Below the pieces are notes generated by a model. It had not been told where the DNA came from. It saw nothing but the letters and a program-made list of their open reading frames with translations, and ran no database searches. A stretch of 6,101 nucleotides of DNA from DAITPV01 sp050692555 (lineage in GTDB: Bacteria > Actinomycetota > UBA4738 > CALAEC01), in the NCBI GenBank assembly GCA_050692555.1, contig JBOGVS010000065.1, forward strand, positions 1 through 6,101, given 5' to 3'. Positions 5,451-6,101 of the stretch are shown here, piece after piece. The stretch's first letter is position 1, and each line of letters opens with the position of its first letter. A program made the position numbers and the translations under genes.

Positions 5451-6101
5451 GGGCCCCTCCCACGGGGCTGCTCGGCACAGCCTCCAGGCGTCGGGCCATG
5501 GCCTCGGTGGAGAGCCTGGCCTCGAGCCGGCCCAGCCGGAGCCGGAGGGCCATGAGGTAGGCGTACAGGACCGTGAACGCGGCCACGGCCAGGAGGAGCG
5601 CCGCGAGCATCGGCGCGGCCACAACCGGACCGCCGGGGCGGAGGACAGACGCCCCCTGGTGGAGCGACCGCCACCACACCACCGACAGGTGGACGATCGG
5701 CACGTCCAGGAAGCCGACGATGCCCACCACGGCGGCCCACCGGCCCCGCCGGGCCGGGTCGTCGGGGAGCCGCCGGACCGCCAGGTACCCCAGGTAGATG
5801 AGGAGGAGGACCGCGGTGGTTGTCAGGCGAGGGTCCCAGGTCCACCACACGCCCCACACCGGCCGTCCCCACAGCGAGCCCAGGGCGATGGCCAGCGCCG
5901 TGAACAGGACCCCGATCTCCGCGGAGGCGTGGGCCACCCGGTCCCACCTGACCGACCGGGTCCGCAGGTACGCGATGCTCGCCACGAACACCACCAGAAA
6001 CGCGACGTACGCGAGCCACGCCGCGGGGACGTGCACGTACATGAGCCGCTGGACGTTGCCCTGGACGGCGTCGGGAGGCGCCACCGCCAGGGAGACGATG
6101 G
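5443..6101 (-). CDS. ccmC: CcmC, haem delivery protein of cytochrome c maturation (5' end outside window)
   Basis: Integral membrane protein of the haem-handling (HHP/WWD) family that presents haem on the outer face of the cytoplasmic membrane and drives its attachment to CcmE. The frame is open to the window edge: codons before the GTG at 6084 read IVSLA with no stop, leading into APPDAVQGN, the usual link after the first CcmC helix, so GTG 6084 is internal and the true start lies beyond 6101. About 218 codons are visible; the family is usually 220-250 residues. Counting from 6084, the tryptophan-rich WWD motif WGRPVWGVWWTWDP is at 72-85. The two periplasmic haem-ligand histidines are H18 (in MYVHVPAAW) and H142 (in SLHQG). 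Several hydrophobic helices follow the CcmC pattern. The TAG stop lies inside the start of ccmD (8-nt overlap). ccmA and ccmB probably precede it. The family assignment is secure. Confidence 0.96.
   Translation of the reverse strand, partial: IVSLAVAPPDAVQGNVQRLMYVHVPAAWLAYVAFLVVFVASIAYLRTRSVRWDRVAHASAEIGVLFTALAIALGSLWGRPVWGVWWTWDPRLTTTAVLLLIYLGYLAVRRLPDDPARRGRWAAVVGIVGFLDVPIVHLSVVWWRSLHQGASVLRPGGPVVAAPMLAALLLAVAAFTVLYAYLMALRLRLGRLEARLSTEAMARRLEAVPSSPVGGARG

Noticed and set aside
4385..5560. 391-codon plus-strand open frame antisense to ccmC/D/E/F
   Set aside because: Its composition is Gly/Arg/Pro/Ser-rich with no domain, and it lies opposite well-conserved Ccm genes; it is a typical high-GC antisense shadow.
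6082..6084. GTG as the start of ccmC
   Set aside because: The frame is open to the window edge, and this position falls in the conserved APPDAVQGN link after the first helix, so the true start is outside.

Overview
The window is a GC-rich (well above 60% by eye) bacterial segment in which every gene I can support is on the minus strand, so gene order reads from base 6101 down to base 1. Most of it is a cytochrome c maturation (System I, Ccm) operon: ccmC (5' end outside the window), ccmD, ccmE, ccmF, ccmG, ccmH and a ccmI-type TPR gene. All six junctions overlap by 4 to 8 nt, so the genes look translationally coupled. ccmA and ccmB are not visible and would be expected upstream of base 6101.

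The genes form one pathway. CcmC loads haem onto CcmE, helped by small CcmD. CcmE carries haem covalently on the His of its HxxxY motif (H117/Y121). CcmG and CcmH handle the thiols of the apocytochrome CXXCH motif. CcmI presents the apocytochrome through its TPR domain. CcmF transfers haem from CcmE to the apocytochrome. The diagnostic residues are visible in CcmC, CcmE, CcmF, CcmG and CcmH, so the apparatus looks functional.

After ccmI comes a 90-nt gap with a perfect 10-bp inverted repeat (876-898) that overlaps a -10-like hexamer. Then come two tightly spaced small genes: a basic, probably two-helix membrane protein of no family I recognise (528-841), and a TlpA-like thioredoxin lipoprotein (17-519). 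As given, each carries what looks like a single-base deletion (near 685-692 and 116-117). Restoring one base in each gives complete proteins of 104 and 167 residues with sensible ends. Sequencing or assembly error is the simplest explanation; real decay of the pair is the alternative.

The organism cannot be fixed from this sequence. GC content, GTG/TTG starts, separate ccmH and ccmI, and an N-terminus (MPQSKVRRR) recalling actinobacterial small membrane proteins such as CrgA hint at an uncultured Actinomycetota or another GC-rich phylum, with low confidence. I see no mobile element, tRNA, rRNA or CRISPR, and no gene-free stretch above 300 bases. The Ccm part is canonical; the less familiar part is the small membrane protein/TlpA pair.
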